The translations under genes and the position numbers were made by a program. 64,000 nt of DNA, from contig NZ_BBLU01000004.1 of assembly GCF_000759715.1 (NCBI RefSeq), forward strand, positions 180,681-244,680, read 5' to 3'. The notes under the pieces were generated by a model that ran no database searches, was not told where the DNA came from, and worked only from the letters and a program-made list of their open reading frames with translations. Below, one piece after another: positions 47,546 through 55,484 of this stretch (positions are counted from its first letter, which is position 1; every line of letters begins with the position of its first letter). Source of the DNA: Demequina mangrovi. GTDB taxonomy: Bacteria > Actinomycetota > Actinomycetes > Actinomycetales > Demequinaceae.

Positions 47546-47551
47546 ACTGTA
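47546..47551 (-). promoter_or_regulatory. -10 element, leaderless promoter of the beta-helix gene
   Basis: TACAGT on the minus strand followed by six bases (GGAGGG) and ATG. The GGAGGG touches the ATG, too close to act as a ribosome site. Confidence 0.5.
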
Positions 47552-47631
47552 GGGGCGCGCTGAACGGTCATACCGGGCGCATCGTCCCTCCCGGCTCACG
47601 GCGAGTTCGACAGCGGCCCGGGCCGCGTGGC

Positions 47632-47637
47632 TACTAT
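47632..47637 (+). promoter_or_regulatory. -10 element of the phosphoglucomutase/GH65 operon
   Basis: TACTAT about 100 bases before the GTG at 47739. Confidence 0.4.
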
Positions 47638-47738
47638 CGAGGGGACGTGCCGCGCGTGCCGCCGAAACATCCTCGGGGGTGCGCGCGTTCGACCGGATGC
47701 AGGGCATTCGACCGACCCACCTGCCGGAGGGATACTTC

Positions 47739-48491
47739 GTGACGACCGACACCAGCCCCTGGCGCCTTCCCCAGGTGCCCGACGCGAGCTTCGCGGCCGC
47801 CCTGTTCGACCTCGACGGCGTGCTCACGCCGACCGCGGACGTGCACATGGACGCGTGGCGGCGGATGTTCACGGACTACTTCGAGGCGCACGGCATCACC
47901 CCTGCGTACACGGATGCCGACTACTTCGCGTACGTCGACGGCAAGCCGCGCTACGACGGCGTGCGCTCGTGCCTCGCGTCGCGCGGGGTGACGCTTCCGG
48001 ACGGGACGCCGGACGATGCGGCGGGCACCGAGACCGTGTGCGGCCTCGGCAACGCGAAGAACGACATGTTCGCGGCGATCCTGCGCGACGAGGGCGTGAC
48101 CCCGTACCCGGGCTCGGTGGCCCTCATCGACCACCTCGAGTCGGTCGGCTGCGCGATGGCCGTGGTGTCGAGCTCGCGCAACGCGCCCGCGGTCCTCGAG
48201 GCCGCCGGGCTCGCGCACCGCTTCGAGATCGTGGTCGACGGTCAGGTGGCGGCGGACACCGGGCTGCCGGGCAAGCCCGCGCCGGACACGTACCTCAAGG
48301 GTGCCGAGCTGCTCGGCGTGCCGAAGGAGCTCGCCGTGGTGATCGAGGACGCGATGTCCGGGGTCGCGGCGGGCCGGGCCGGGGCGTTCGGGCTCGTGGT
48401 CGGCGTCGACCGCGGCGCCGGGGCCGAGGACCTCAAGGAGGGCGGCGCGGACATCGTGGTCGCGGATCTCGAGGAGCTGGTGGAGCGATGA
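47739..48491 (+). CDS. HAD-family beta-phosphoglucomutase
   Basis: The protein has 250 residues from the GTG at 47739, behind GGAGGGATACTT. HAD motifs are LFDLDGVLTPTADVHMDAW (catalytic Asp pair), VVSSSRNA, GKPAPDTYLKGAELLG and VIEDAMSGVAAG. Beta-phosphoglucomutase converts beta-glucose 1-phosphate to glucose 6-phosphate. The overlap (ATGA) with a GH65 phosphorylase, which releases beta-glucose 1-phosphate, supports this activity over other HAD phosphatases. Confidence 0.9.
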   Translation: MTTDTSPWRLPQVPDASFAAALFDLDGVLTPTADVHMDAWRRMFTDYFEAHGITPAYTDADYFAYVDGKPRYDGVRSCLASRGVTLPDGTPDDAAGTETVCGLGNAKNDMFAAILRDEGVTPYPGSVALIDHLESVGCAMAVVSSSRNAPAVLEAAGLAHRFEIVVDGQVAADTGLPGKPAPDTYLKGAELLGVPKELAVVIEDAMSGVAAGRAGAFGLVVGVDRGAGAEDLKEGGADIVVADLEELVER

Positions 48492-51007
48492 AGGCGGCTC
48501 AGCGCGCGCTCGACGACATGAGCGCGCCGGACTACGTGGACCGTCTGCGCTTCCCGGCGGATCCGTGGCGGCTGATCGAGAGCGAGTTCGACGAGGACGA
48601 CCTCGGCACCACCGAGACGCTGTTCTCCGTGGGCAACGGCTACCTCGGCCTCCGCGGCAACATCGAGGAGGGGCACGATGCGCACGCGCACGGCACCTTC
48701 ATCAACGGCTTCCACGAGACGTGGCGCATCCGCCACGCCGAGGAGGCGTACGGCTTCGCCCGTACCGGCCAGACCATCGTCAACGTGCCGGACCCCAAGA
48801 TCATCCGCCTCTACGTCGACGACGAGCCCCTGCTCCTGTCGATCGCGGACCTTCCCGAGTACTCGCGCACGCTCGACATGCGCACCGGCGTGCTCACGCG
48901 CGACCTGCTGTGGCGCACCCCGGCGGGCAACCGCGTGCGGGTGCGGTCGCGGCGCATGGTCTCGTTCCAGCAGCGCCACCTCGCGATCATGCAGTTCGAG
49001 GTGACGCTGCTCGACCACGAGGCGCCGGTCGCGATCTCGTCGCAGCTGCTCAACCGTCAGGCGGGCGCGGACGAGTACCGGTCGAGCCCCGGCTCGACCG
49101 CGGGCTTCGACCCGCGCAAGTCGGAGTCGCTCAACGAGCGCGTGCTCGAGCCGCGTCTGCACCGCATCCACGACGACGAGATGCTGCTGGGCTACCAGTG
49201 CGTCAACTCCCACATGACCCTCGCGGTGGGGATGCAGCACACCTACGACTTCGACGGCGACGTCGAGCGCGAGACCGAGGTGCAGCCCGACTACGCCAAG
49301 GACGTGTTCCGCTTCCGTGCGCAGCCCGGACGGACCTTCACCCTCACCAAGGTGGTGACGTACCACTCGTCCCGCGCCGTGCCGGCGCGCGAGCTGGGCG
49401 ACCGCTGCCACCGCACCCTCTCCCGGGTGCGCGACGAGGGGGTCGACAAGCAGTTCGCGGACCAGGAGGAGTGGCTCGCGGACTTCTGGCGCCGCTCCGA
49501 CGTCGAGGTCGACGGCGACGACCGCATCCAGCAGGCGGTGCGCTGGAACCTCTTCCAGCTCGCGCAGGCGGCCGCGCGCGGCGACGGCCAGGGCGTCGCG
49601 GCCAAGGGCGTCACGGGCTCGGGCTACAGCGGCCATTACTTCTGGGACACCGAGATCTACGTGGTGCCCTTCTTCGTCTACACGTCCCCCGGGATCGCGC
49701 GGAACGCGCTGCGCTACCGGTACCGCATGCTGCCGAAGGCGATCGAGCGGGCGGGCGAGCTCGCTCAGCACGGCGCGCTGTTCCCGTGGCGCACCATCAA
49801 CGGCGAGGAGGCGTCCGCGTACTACGCGGCCGGCACCGCGCAATATCACATCGATGCGGACATCTCCTTCGCGATCGACAAGTACGTCAAGGCCACGGGC
49901 GACGACGAGTTCCTCGCGCGCGAGGGCATCGACATCCTGGTCCAGACGGCGCGCATGTGGGCGGACCTGGGCTTCTGGCGCAACATCAAGGGCGACGGCT
50001 CGAGCTTCCGCATCCACGGCGTCACGGGGCCCGACGAGTACACCACCGTGGTGAACGACAACCTCTACACGAACGTGATGGCGCGCTTCAACCTGCGCGC
50101 CGCCGCGGCGTCGGTGCGCAAGCTCGCGTCGATGTGGCCCGACCAGTACCACCGGATGGTCGCGCGGCTCGGGCTCGAGGAGGCCGAGATCATCGAGTGG
50201 GAGTCCGCCGCCGAGGCGATGGCGATCCTGTGGGACGACGACCTGGGCATCCACCCCCAGGACGCCCTGTTCCACGAGCGCGAGCTGTGGGACCTCGAGA
50301 ACACGCCGCCGGAGCAGCGGCCGCTGCTGCTGCACTTCCACCCGCTGGTGATCTACCGCTTCCAGGTCCTCAAGCAGGCCGACGTGGTGCTCGCGCTGTT
50401 CCTCCAGGGCGACCAGTTCTCCACCGAGGAGAAGAAGGCCGACTTCGACTACTACGACCCCATCACCACGGGCGACTCGACCCTGTCAGGGGTGGTGCAG
50501 TCGATCATGGCGGCCGAGGTCGGCTACCACGAGCTCGCGCTGCGCTACTTCTGGGACGGGCTGTTCGTCGACATCGCGGACCTCCACTCCAACACCGCCG
50601 ACGGCGTCCACGTCGCCTCGGCGGGCGGCGTGTGGTCCGCGCTCGTGCACGGCTTCGGCGGGATGCGCGACTACGGCGGCGTGCTGTCCTTCGACCCGCG
50701 CCTGCCCGAGCCGTGGCCCGAGATGCGCTTCCGGCTCACGCAGAAGGGCACGCGGCTGCGCGTCACGATCCGTCCCGACGAGATCGCGTTCACCGTGGAG
50801 GAGGGCCAGGGCCTCACGGTCATGGTTCGCGGCCAGCGCGTGAGCGTGCTTCGCGGCGAGGACGCGGTGGTGCCTCTCGACGGCCAGGGCCCGCGGATCC
50901 CCGGCGCCCCGGACGCGGCGGCCTTCCACGGCACGCTGCGCGCCGACGGCTCGGTGGTGACGGCCTCGCTGCCCGCCGTGGTGGACCAGGAGTTCGAGCT
51001 CGACTGA
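48488..51007 (+). CDS. GH65 family alpha-disaccharide phosphorylase (maltose, trehalose or kojibiose type)
   Basis: The protein has 839 residues, coupled to the mutase gene. GH65 enzymes split alpha-linked glucose disaccharides with phosphate, giving beta-glucose 1-phosphate and a free sugar. The N-terminal super-sandwich domain holds SVGNGYLGLRGNIEEGH. The catalytic barrel has SGYSGHYFWDTEIYVVPFF and the general acid Glu in GVTGPDEYTTVVNDNLYTN. The phosphate site lies around PITTGDSTLSGVVQSIMAAE. A C-terminal beta-domain closes the protein. The linkage cannot be told from sequence alone. No sugar transporter is nearby, so the disaccharide may be made internally. Confidence 0.9.
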   Translation: MKAAQRALDDMSAPDYVDRLRFPADPWRLIESEFDEDDLGTTETLFSVGNGYLGLRGNIEEGHDAHAHGTFINGFHETWRIRHAEEAYGFARTGQTIVNVPDPKIIRLYVDDEPLLLSIADLPEYSRTLDMRTGVLTRDLLWRTPAGNRVRVRSRRMVSFQQRHLAIMQFEVTLLDHEAPVAISSQLLNRQAGADEYRSSPGSTAGFDPRKSESLNERVLEPRLHRIHDDEMLLGYQCVNSHMTLAVGMQHTYDFDGDVERETEVQPDYAKDVFRFRAQPGRTFTLTKVVTYHSSRAVPARELGDRCHRTLSRVRDEGVDKQFADQEEWLADFWRRSDVEVDGDDRIQQAVRWNLFQLAQAAARGDGQGVAAKGVTGSGYSGHYFWDTEIYVVPFFVYTSPGIARNALRYRYRMLPKAIERAGELAQHGALFPWRTINGEEASAYYAAGTAQYHIDADISFAIDKYVKATGDDEFLAREGIDILVQTARMWADLGFWRNIKGDGSSFRIHGVTGPDEYTTVVNDNLYTNVMARFNLRAAAASVRKLASMWPDQYHRMVARLGLEEAEIIEWESAAEAMAILWDDDLGIHPQDALFHERELWDLENTPPEQRPLLLHFHPLVIYRFQVLKQADVVLALFLQGDQFSTEEKKADFDYYDPITTGDSTLSGVVQSIMAAEVGYHELALRYFWDGLFVDIADLHSNTADGVHVASAGGVWSALVHGFGGMRDYGGVLSFDPRLPEPWPEMRFRLTQKGTRLRVTIRPDEIAFTVEEGQGLTVMVRGQRVSVLRGEDAVVPLDGQGPRIPGAPDAAAFHGTLRADGSVVTASLPAVVDQEFELD

Positions 51008-51013
51008 CCCCCG

Positions 51014-51112
51014 CTGACAGTCCGGACGGAGCTTGTCCCGACACGCCAAGGACATCGGCGCATCGTGCCCCGATCCGCGGCGTGTCGCCGCGAGATCCGT
51101 CCGTGCTGTCAG
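51014..51112. repeat. Intergenic inverted repeat, family copy 3 (best preserved)
   Basis: Outer arms CTGACAGTCCGGACGGA (51014-51030) and TCCGTCCGTGCTGTCAG (51096-51112) pair at 15 of 17. Inner arms CCCGACACGCC and GGCGTGTCGCC pair at 9 of 11. The element occupies the whole gap between the GH65 gene and the convergent ABC ATPase gene. It shares arm sequence with copies at 11650 and 20760. Confidence 0.75.
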
Positions 51113-51123
51113 GCCAGAGGCGG

Positions 51124-51858
51124 TCAGCGGTGCGTGACGCGCGCGAGGAACTCGCGGGTCTCGGGCTGCTGCGGGTCCCCGAAGATCTGCTCGGGCGGGC
51201 CGATCTCGAGCGGCCGGCCGCCGTGCATGAAGACGATGCGGTCGGCGACCGAGCGCGCGAACGACATCTCGTGGGTCGCCATGAGCATGGTCGAGCCCTG
51301 CGCCTTGAGGTCGCGGACCAGGTCGAGCACCTCGCCCACGAGCATCGGGTCGAGCGCGGACGTGATCTCGTCGAGGAGCAGCAGCTCGGGGTCCGTCATG
51401 ATCGCGCGGACGATCGCGACGCGCTGCTGCTGGCCGCCCGACAGGCGGTCGGGGTAGTCGCGGACCTTCTCGCCCAGCCCGAACTTCTCGAGCAGCCCGA
51501 TCGCCCGGTCGCGTGCGACCGCGGGGTCCGTGCCGTGGACCTTGCGTGCGGCGAGCGTGACGTTGTCGATCACCCGCATGTGCGGGAAGAGGTTGAAGTG
51601 CTGGAAGACCACGCCGATGCGCGCGCGCACCTTGTCGACGTCCACCGCGGGGTCCGTGATGTCGTCCCCTGACAGGAGGATGCGGCCGTCGTCCACGCGC
51701 TCGATCAGGTTGATGGTGCGCATGAGCGTCGACTTGCCGGAGCCCGAGGCACCGATGACCACCACGACCTCGTGCTCGTCGATCGTGAGATCGACGCCCT
51801 TGAGGACGTGGTTGTCGCCGAAGAGCTTGTGGACGTCGTGCAGCTCGAGGACGCTCAC
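51124..51858 (-). CDS. Polar amino acid ABC transporter ATP-binding protein
   Basis: The protein has 244 residues; the GTG at 51858 overlaps the permease stop (GTGA). HisP/GlnQ type: Walker A GASGSGKST, Q-loop VFQHFNLFPHM, signature LSGGQQQR, Walker B LLLLDEITSALD (Ile in place of the usual Pro), switch His in MATHEMSFA. It is the last gene of the operon and powers amino-acid uptake. Confidence 0.93.
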   Translation of the reverse strand: MSVLELHDVHKLFGDNHVLKGVDLTIDEHEVVVVIGASGSGKSTLMRTINLIERVDDGRILLSGDDITDPAVDVDKVRARIGVVFQHFNLFPHMRVIDNVTLAARKVHGTDPAVARDRAIGLLEKFGLGEKVRDYPDRLSGGQQQRVAIVRAIMTDPELLLLDEITSALDPMLVGEVLDLVRDLKAQGSTMLMATHEMSFARSVADRIVFMHGGRPLEIGPPEQIFGDPQQPETREFLARVTHR

Positions 51859-52721
51859 ACCGTGCCTCCCTGCTGCTCGCGTGCGGCCATGCGTGCGCTC
51901 ACGTGGTCCGTGAGCCTGATCATCGGGAAGCTCATCGCGACGAAGAGCAGTCCGGCGACCACGTAGGGCGTGAAGTTGTAGGTCGAGGCGGTCGCGATCT
52001 GCGCCGCCCGGACCGCGTCGACGGCGCCGAGGACGGAGATGAGGCCCACGTCCTTCTGCATCGACACGAAGTCGTTCATGAGGGCCGGCACCACCTTGCG
52101 GAGCGCCTGCGGGATCACCACGAGGCGCAGCGTCTTGGCGTGCGACAGGCCCAGGGATCGCGCGGCGATGCGCTGCGACGGGTGCACGGCCTCCATGCCG
52201 GCGCGCAGCACCTCGGCCACGTAGGCCGAGTAGCACAGCGTGATGCCGATGGTGCCGAGCACCGCGACCGAGATGCGGTTCTCGGGGTTGAGGGCCGGGA
52301 TGCCGAAGCCCACGAGGTACAGCACGATGAGCACCGGCAGGCCGCGGAAGAGATCCGTGTAGCCGGTGGCGAGGGCGCGCAGCGGGAACCACACGGGCCC
52401 GCGCAGCGATCGCATCACCGCGAGGAGGGTGGCGACCACCGCGACCGCGATGGTCGCGAAGAACAGCACCCGGATGTTGAGCCACAGGCCCTCGAGGATC
52501 TTGGGGAAGGCGTCCTTCGCGACCTCGGGGTTGAAGAACGCCTGCTGGACGTCCTCCCAGCCGGGCGAGCTCAGCACCGCCCAGCCGGCGACGGCCGCGA
52601 ACACGACCGTCGACACCAGCGCGATGAGGACCGAGCGGCGGGAGGCGCGCTTGCGCGCGAGGCGTCGCTCCAGCTCGAGAGAGCTGGGCTCCCAGGCCTC
52701 CGTCGCCGCTCGGTCCGTCAT
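51855..52721 (-). CDS. Polar amino acid ABC transporter permease
   Basis: The protein has 288 residues. It has a long basic N-terminus, then about five membrane segments. The amino-acid permease pattern is ILEGLWLNIRVLFFATI, YTDLFRGLPVLIVLYL and the EAA loop AARSLGLSHAKTLRLVVIPQALRKVVPALMN. As the only permease gene in the operon it likely works as a homodimer. Confidence 0.92.
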   Translation of the reverse strand: MTDRAATEAWEPSSLELERRLARKRASRRSVLIALVSTVVFAAVAGWAVLSSPGWEDVQQAFFNPEVAKDAFPKILEGLWLNIRVLFFATIAVAVVATLLAVMRSLRGPVWFPLRALATGYTDLFRGLPVLIVLYLVGFGIPALNPENRISVAVLGTIGITLCYSAYVAEVLRAGMEAVHPSQRIAARSLGLSHAKTLRLVVIPQALRKVVPALMNDFVSMQKDVGLISVLGAVDAVRAAQIATASTYNFTPYVVAGLLFVAMSFPMIRLTDHVSARMAAREQQGGTV

Positions 52722-52742
52722 CGTCTGCCTACTTCAGGGTCG

Positions 52743-53618
52743 TTACTTGAGGACCGGGACGTCGACGGCGTCCGACAGCCACTCGGTCTCGATCGCGGCG
52801 AGGGTGCCGTCCTCGGTGAGGGCGTCCACGGCCCCGGTCACGGCCTCGGTCAGCGCCGAGCCCTTGGGGAGCACGAAGCCGAACTCGTCGCCGCCGGTCG
52901 CGTCCTCGAACTGGCCGAGGATCTTGCCGCCGTCGAGCTCCACGGCCGCGAGGTAGAAGGCCGAGGGCAGGTCGATGACGAACGCGTCGATCTGACCCGA
53001 GTTGAGCGCGAGGACCGTGTCCTCGGACGAGTTGAACACCGCGAGGTTCTGGTCGCCCAGGACCTCGGCGGCGACCGTGTACGAGGTGGTGCCGGAGGGC
53101 ACGCCCACCTTGAGGTCCGCCAGGTCGGCGACCGAGGCGGCGTCGGCGGCGGCCGAGCCCTCGACCGTCACGACGGCCTGCGTGGTGGTGTAGTACGGCG
53201 AGGAGAAGTCGACCGCGTTCTTGCGCTCCTCGGTGATGGAGAACTGCTGGATGTTGAGGTCCCAGTCCTTGGCGCCGGGGGCGATCGCCGAGTCGAAGCT
53301 CGAGCGGACCCACACGACGTCCTCGGCGGCGAAGCCGAGCTCCTCGGCGACGGCGTAGGCCACGGCGGCCTCGAAGCCCTCGCCCGACTCGGGGGCGTCG
53401 CCGACGACCCACGGCTCGTAGGCGGGCTCGCCGGTGGCGATGGTGAGCTTGCCCTCGGTGAGGGTCTCGAGCGCGACGGCGGTCTCGCTGGCCTCGGGGG
53501 AGGCGGTGGCCGAGGTGCTCGCCTCGGTCTCGGTGTCCGAGGAGGAGCAGCCCGCCATCATCAGCGTGGAGAGGGCGGTCGTCGCGATCAGGCCGGCGCG
53601 CACACGGGTGCTGGTCAT
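52743..53618 (-). CDS. Amino acid-binding lipoprotein of ABC transporter
   Basis: The protein has 291 residues from the ATG at 53618, behind AAGGAGCACCC. The signal peptide ends MMAGC with Cys24, followed by a Ser/Thr/Glu-rich linker. The solute-binding family 3 fold is seen in GKLTIATGEPAYEPWVVGD, EGFEAAVAYAVAEELGF, FSITEERKNAVDFSSPYY and SDAVDVPVLK. It is first in the operon. The exact amino acid is not known. Confidence 0.92.
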   Translation of the reverse strand: MTSTRVRAGLIATTALSTLMMAGCSSSDTETEASTSATASPEASETAVALETLTEGKLTIATGEPAYEPWVVGDAPESGEGFEAAVAYAVAEELGFAAEDVVWVRSSFDSAIAPGAKDWDLNIQQFSITEERKNAVDFSSPYYTTTQAVVTVEGSAAADAASVADLADLKVGVPSGTTSYTVAAEVLGDQNLAVFNSSEDTVLALNSGQIDAFVIDLPSAFYLAAVELDGGKILGQFEDATGGDEFGFVLPKGSALTEAVTGAVDALTEDGTLAAIETEWLSDAVDVPVLK

Positions 53619-53722
53619 GGGTGCTCCTTGGAGAAGAAGGGGTGGGATTCTGCGCGCCGTCATCGGCTGCGCGGGGTCAGTGTAGCGGCGCGCTTCGGAC
53701 CACCCGTCCCATCAGGTGAGAT

Positions 53723-53776
53723 GCCTCAGGCGAGCCTCCAATCGGCGTCGCGCCTCAGGCGAGCCTCCAATCAGCG
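53723..53776. repeat. Direct repeat of the cupin gene 3' end
   Basis: GCCTCAGGCGAGCCTCCAAT followed by CGGCG (53723-53747) and the same with CAGCG (53752-53776) are two 25-base units, 24 identical, four bases apart. The right unit encodes the last residues and stop of the cupin protein; the left unit is a leftover copy beyond the stop. Confidence 0.85.
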
Positions 53777-54183
53777 AAGTCGAAGCCCGGCGAGACCATG
53801 CAGCTCACGAGCGCCTCGGCGTCGGAGCCGAGCCGCGCGGCCTGCCACGTCCCCGCCGGCACGAGCACCTGGGCGACGTGACCGGCGGCGAGGTCGGGTC
53901 CCAGCACGAGCGTGGTCGGCGCCTCGTCGGGTGCGTCCCCCGCGCCGCCCAGGCTCAGCTCGAGCGTGCCCGGCCCGTGCCACAGCCACATCTCGTCCGA
54001 CGTGACCACGTGCCAGGCGCTCTCCTCGCCGAGGGTGAGGAGGTAGTGGATGAGCGTCACGGCCGGGCGGGCGCCGCCCGCGGTGTCGACGGCGGAGGGG
54101 GCGGTGTAGGTCCGGCGGAACCATCCGCCCTCGGGGTGCGGCTCGAGCTGGAGGAGCGCGGCGGTGGCAGGGGTGGCGGTCAT
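53755..54183 (-). CDS. Small cupin-fold protein (DUF985 type)
   Basis: The protein has 142 residues, coupled to the deaminase gene by ATGA. The DUF985 pattern is seen: LEPHPEGGWFRRTYTAP, HYLLTLGEESAWHVVTSDEMWLWHGPG, LVPAGTWQAAR and CMVSPGFDFADW. The family has a cupin barrel; some members bind sugar-like ligands. It is last in a three-gene operon with SAH-related enzymes, and its part there is unknown. Confidence 0.85.
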   Translation of the reverse strand: MTATPATAALLQLEPHPEGGWFRRTYTAPSAVDTAGGARPAVTLIHYLLTLGEESAWHVVTSDEMWLWHGPGTLELSLGGAGDAPDEAPTTLVLGPDLAAGHVAQVLVPAGTWQAARLGSDAEALVSCMVSPGFDFADWRLA

Positions 54184-55484
54184 GCGAGACGGGCTCCGGT
54201 CTGTGAGGTGAAGTCGGCGCCGGCGTGCCGCAGGCGTCCGGCGATGACGGTCGCGGCCGCGGTGCCCTCGCCGTGGGAGGCGAGGTCCTCGACCGTGGTC
54301 GCCGCATCGGCGACGGGCACGTCGAAGAACGCGAGGTCGGCGCGGGCCCCGACCGCGAGGTAGCCCGTGCGGTCGGGCCCCATGTGCAGCCCCATGGCGC
54401 GCGAGCCGCCGTGGGTCGCGGCCGCGAGGAGCCGCTCGGCGAGGTCGGGTCGCGTGTAGCCCTGCGCGCGTGCGATGCGGTGCAGCGCCGCGACGTCGCC
54501 CATGAGGTCCAGCGACGGCGAGCTCGACAGCGAGTCCGTGCCGACCGAGATCGGGCTGCCCTCGGAGAGGTAGGCGGCCACGGGCGGCTCGTCGAGGCCG
54601 ATGACCTCGTTCGAGCGCGGGCACAGCGCGACCGACGTGCCGCGGGCCCGCAGGATCGCGCGGTCCTTCGCGCTGAGGTACACGCCGTGCGCGATGTGGC
54701 AGTCGGGGCCCAGCACGCCCAGGTGGTCGACGTAGTCGGTCGCGGACGTGCCGTAGCCGGCGGACCGGAGCTCGGCGAGCGAGCCCAGCCCCTTGGCGTG
54801 CCACGGCTCGGAGACCGAGTGGTCGAACTCGCGCTCGATCGCGGACTCGCCCAGGTGGATGTGGATGCGGCTGCCGCGCTCGCGGACGATGTCGGGGATG
54901 TCGAGCAGCGGCACGATCTCGAGCGAGTACGGCGCGTGCGGGCTCAGGCCCGTGCCGGGCGGGGTGGGCAGCGCGTCGAGCGCCGCCTCGACCTGCGCGC
55001 GGCCGCGCTCGCGCCACGCCGCGTTGGTCCAGTCCATGACCTCCCAGTACGTGATGCCGTGGAGGCCCGTGTCCGCGAGGGCGTACATCGCCTCGAGGTC
55101 GGTGACGATGTCGGCGACGGCCGTGGTGCCGGCCTCGAGCGCCATGCGCGCGCCCGCGGCGGCGGCGGTGCGCCAGTCCTGGCCGCGGTCGTAGACGGGG
55201 TTGAAGGCGCGCGCCCAGTCCTCGAAGCCCGAGTAGCGGCCCGCACCCACCTCGGACATGTGCGTGTACTGGAGGTGCGTGTGCGCGTTGACGAGCCCCG
55301 GCATGAGCACGCCGTCCCAGTGATGCTCGGTGAACGGGTGCCCGCTCTCGCGCAGGGCCTCGACCACCCAGGCCCGCTCGCCCACGTGGACGATGCGCCG
55401 GCCGCGGACCGCGATGGCGCCGTCCAGCACCGGGGGTGCGGTCATGGGGAGCACCAGGGCGGCGCTGTAGACGATGGTGGTCAT
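54180..55484 (-). CDS. Amidohydrolase-type deaminase, possible SAH/MTA (adenosine-moiety) deaminase
   Basis: The protein has 434 residues, ATG at 55484 overlapping the upstream stop. It belongs to the ATZ/TRZ-cytosine deaminase branch of the amidohydrolase superfamily: HxH in MPGLVNAHTHLQY, LSPHAPYS, HIHLGESAIEREF (His plus Glu), HIAHGVYL, and the catalytic Asp in VGTDSLSSSPSLDLM. Family relatives deaminate SAH, methylthioadenosine or aminofutalosine. The coupled SAH-hydrolase-like gene favours SAH to S-inosylhomocysteine. Other purine-like substrates are possible. Confidence 0.8.
   Translation of the reverse strand: MTTIVYSAALVLPMTAPPVLDGAIAVRGRRIVHVGERAWVVEALRESGHPFTEHHWDGVLMPGLVNAHTHLQYTHMSEVGAGRYSGFEDWARAFNPVYDRGQDWRTAAAAGARMALEAGTTAVADIVTDLEAMYALADTGLHGITYWEVMDWTNAAWRERGRAQVEAALDALPTPPGTGLSPHAPYSLEIVPLLDIPDIVRERGSRIHIHLGESAIEREFDHSVSEPWHAKGLGSLAELRSAGYGTSATDYVDHLGVLGPDCHIAHGVYLSAKDRAILRARGTSVALCPRSNEVIGLDEPPVAAYLSEGSPISVGTDSLSSSPSLDLMGDVAALHRIARAQGYTRPDLAERLLAAATHGGSRAMGLHMGPDRTGYLAVGARADLAFFDVPVADAATTVEDLASHGEGTAAATVIAGRLRHAGADFTSQTGARLA

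Noticed and set aside
53723..53776. Short direct repeats as a possible CRISPR remnant
   Set aside because: Only two units, a four-base gap, and one unit encodes the end of a protein. No cas genes are present.
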